Assembly (NCBI RefSeq): GCF_014651535.1
Contig: NZ_BMXB01000024.1
Coordinates: forward strand, 1-34,554
Direction: 5' to 3'
Source of the DNA: Salinimicrobium marinum
GTDB taxonomy: Bacteria > Bacteroidota > Bacteroidia > Flavobacteriales > Flavobacteriaceae
Length of the DNA stretch: 34,554 nucleotides
The notes beneath the pieces were generated by a model that saw nothing but the letters and a program-made list of their open reading frames with translations, did not search any database and was not told where the DNA came from. The position numbers and the translations under genes are program-made. Below are positions 33,583 through 34,554 of the stretch, piece after piece (within the stretch, counting starts at the first letter, position 1; every line of letters starts with the position of its first letter).

Positions 33583-34011
33583 ATGTACAGCCGGGAAGAG
33601 TCGAAAAAGATACGCCAGGAATTCTGGATCAACTTCGGAAAAACCTACCAGAGGAAATGGATTTTGTACAACACAAAAATTAAAGACTTTAGTCTGAAAT
33701 TTGATTTCACCAAAAGATATGCTGAAGTAGCCATAGAAATTACTTCTACAGATGAAGTTTTTAGAAAATATTATTTCGAAAAGCTGAAAAGCCTCAATGC
33801 TGTATTAAAAGAAGATTATATTCCGGAAATAGAATATGCAGAGGATTATGAGCTGGACAATGGGAAAGTAATCTCCAGAATATATATCAGAAAAGAGGGA
33901 ATAAATGTACACAACAGAAATGATTGGCCTCAAACCCAGCAATTCCTGAACAAAAACATGGCACTTTTAGAAGAATTCTTTTTGGAGTATAAAGATTTTA
34001 TTGATCAATAA
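33583..34011 (+). CDS. DUF4268 domain protein
   Basis: This 142-residue soluble protein has the pattern of DUF4268: FWINFGKTYQRKWILYNTKIKDFSLKFDF, then AEVAIEITSTDEVFRKYYFEKLKSL and HNRNDWPQTQQFLNKNM. DUF4268 domains occur alone or with nuclease-like partners, but this one is free-standing and has no visible catalytic motif. It lies 38 bases after the ZIP gene. The function is unknown. Confidence 0.82.
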   Translation: MYSREESKKIRQEFWINFGKTYQRKWILYNTKIKDFSLKFDFTKRYAEVAIEITSTDEVFRKYYFEKLKSLNAVLKEDYIPEIEYAEDYELDNGKVISRIYIRKEGINVHNRNDWPQTQQFLNKNMALLEEFFLEYKDFIDQ

Positions 34012-34376
34012 TAGCCTGGTCTTCCTGGCCCTTCTGGAACTTCTCTTCCGAAAGCTAATGGTTCGGAGTTCTAAATCTTTATAGTAATCACGTAAGCCAC
34101 ACTACCTCTCAGGCTCAGCTTTTTTATTTTAATAAATTTCCCTTCCTCCGCAGGAGGGCCTTCAAGGCGGCGTGGATTAGGTTCCTCACGAGGATTTTCA
34201 GAACCCCCGGGCCCTCCCCCATCTACGGACTTCCCTTTCCTCGAACAGCTATCTGCAAAGCAGGATGAGAACAGAAGTGCAATAAATTCCTGAATTCCAA
34301 AGTTCCCCCCGTCCTTCGGGAGTAGCCCACCCCTAGTATGAAAGGGAACTAAGATTTTCAACTCTTTACATACCAT
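34005..34376 (-). pseudogene. Possible degraded gene downstream of the rRNA operon
   Basis: A minus-strand frame from 34376 has a lipobox-like LLFSSC, a Gly/Pro-rich stretch and then VITIKI before a TAG at 34073-34071. In the same frame, after this stop, 21 further codons (NSEPLAFGREVPEGPGRPGYY) run to TGA at 34007-34005, with composition that looks coding. The upstream part lacks a convincing signal peptide start. This may be a disabled small lipoprotein gene or chance. GC-rich bases around 34145-34245 differ from the surroundings. Low confidence. Confidence 0.3.
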
Positions 34377-34483
34377 AACTTCAGCAGATACCCTCTTACT
34401 ACATTTACTAGTTCATTGAAAAGAAACTCCCCTCCTTTTACGGAAGGATACCTGCAGGCCGGGCTGGTTTTACTACAAAAAAA
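34012..34483. other. Gene-poor stretch between DUF4268 and the rRNA operon
   Basis: About 470 bases with no intact gene I can support. It contains a GC-rich patch (about 34145-34245), a CCTCC-gca-GGAGG hairpin near 34147-34159, and the pseudogene candidate on the minus strand. Near the right end lies the rRNA terminator. No tRNA is seen. Confidence 0.6.
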
Positions 34484-34513
34484 AACCCTTCATCAAATAC
34501 ATGATGAAGGGTT
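34484..34513 (-). terminator. Terminator of the rRNA operon
   Basis: AACCCTTCATCA (34484-34495) pairs perfectly over 12 bases with TGATGAAGGGTT (34502-34513), with a six-base loop. On the minus strand it is followed by a long U tract from the A run at 34477-34485. It lies just beyond the 5S rRNA 3' end. Confidence 0.9.
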
Positions 34514-34522
34514 CTAAAAAAA

Positions 34523-34554
34523 GGCGGCGACATACTCTCCCACTGGATGCAGTA
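34523..34554 (-). rRNA. rrf: 5S ribosomal RNA, 3' end only (gene runs off the window)
   Basis: On the minus strand the sequence reads TACTGCATCCAGTGGGAGAG then TATGTCGCCGCC, the conserved 3' end of bacterial 5S rRNA, ending near 34523. The rest of the gene and presumably the 23S and 16S genes lie beyond the right edge. The terminator at 34484-34513 follows. Confidence 0.93.

Noticed and set aside
1-34554. CRISPR arrays, tRNA genes, riboswitches, prophage or integrase genes
   Set aside because: No regularly spaced repeats, cloverleaf-like sequences, known aptamer cores or mobile-element proteins were seen in the intergenic regions; all substantial gaps were read on both strands.

Overview
The window looks like chromosomal DNA of a Bacteroidota species, most likely a marine-type Flavobacteriaceae (Gramella/Salegentibacter-like). 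This is inferred from the AT-rich composition, TAnnTTTG-type -7 promoter boxes, lack of obvious Shine-Dalgarno sequences, and a set of families typical of that group: DUF4834, DUF6452, DUF6048, DUF4268, YfhO, CCC-motif membrane protein, the THUMP methyltransferase and a 6S-Flavo-type RNA next to zapA. Nothing suggests a prophage, plasmid or large mobile island. The right edge enters an rRNA operon on the minus strand (3' end of 5S rRNA plus its terminator).

Layout. 1-3700: an ECF sigma factor (minus) diverges from a UvrA-family protein (plus). 3700-5200: an intergenic region with two sigma-54-like -24/-12 sites. The first could drive a ~118-nt non-coding RNA and the second a secreted Tyr-rich protein. 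Both predicted transcripts end in nearly the same 3' module (17-nt T/G-rich linker plus CTTCGGGG hairpin). 5.4-10.9 kb (minus): a cell-surface polysaccharide operon of DUF4834, YfhO, GT4 glycosyltransferase and flippase. 11-14 kb (plus): an outer-membrane MetA-like protein, then a two-gene NAD salvage operon (pncB-pncA). 14-15.4 kb (minus): a small membrane protein and a manganese catalase with a Fur/PerR-like dyad upstream. 15.7-18 kb (minus): coiled-coil gene, zapA, 6S RNA, RNase Y. 18.2-22.4 kb (plus): an M23 metallopeptidase followed by a TonB-dependent receptor.

22.5-26.9 kb: cysteine desulfurase (minus), a calcium-binding TSP3-like lipoprotein (plus), Smr protein and a small membrane protein (minus), then a plus-strand cluster of a short T9SS-like protein, DUF2752 and a CCC-motif protein. 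The cluster ends at a 138-bp multi-hairpin palindromic element. 26.9-34 kb: ornithine aminotransferase (minus), RlmD with DUF6452 and DUF6048 (plus, overlapping), a THUMP RNA methyltransferase (minus), then a SAM methyltransferase, ZIP transporter and DUF4268 gene (plus). 34.0-34.48 kb is gene-poor, partly GC-rich, and may hold a degraded gene next to the rRNA operon.

Most genes are housekeeping. The part least explained by known families is 3.7-5.2 kb: paired sigma-54-like promoters, a candidate small RNA, and a shared 3' end with an envelope-protein mRNA.
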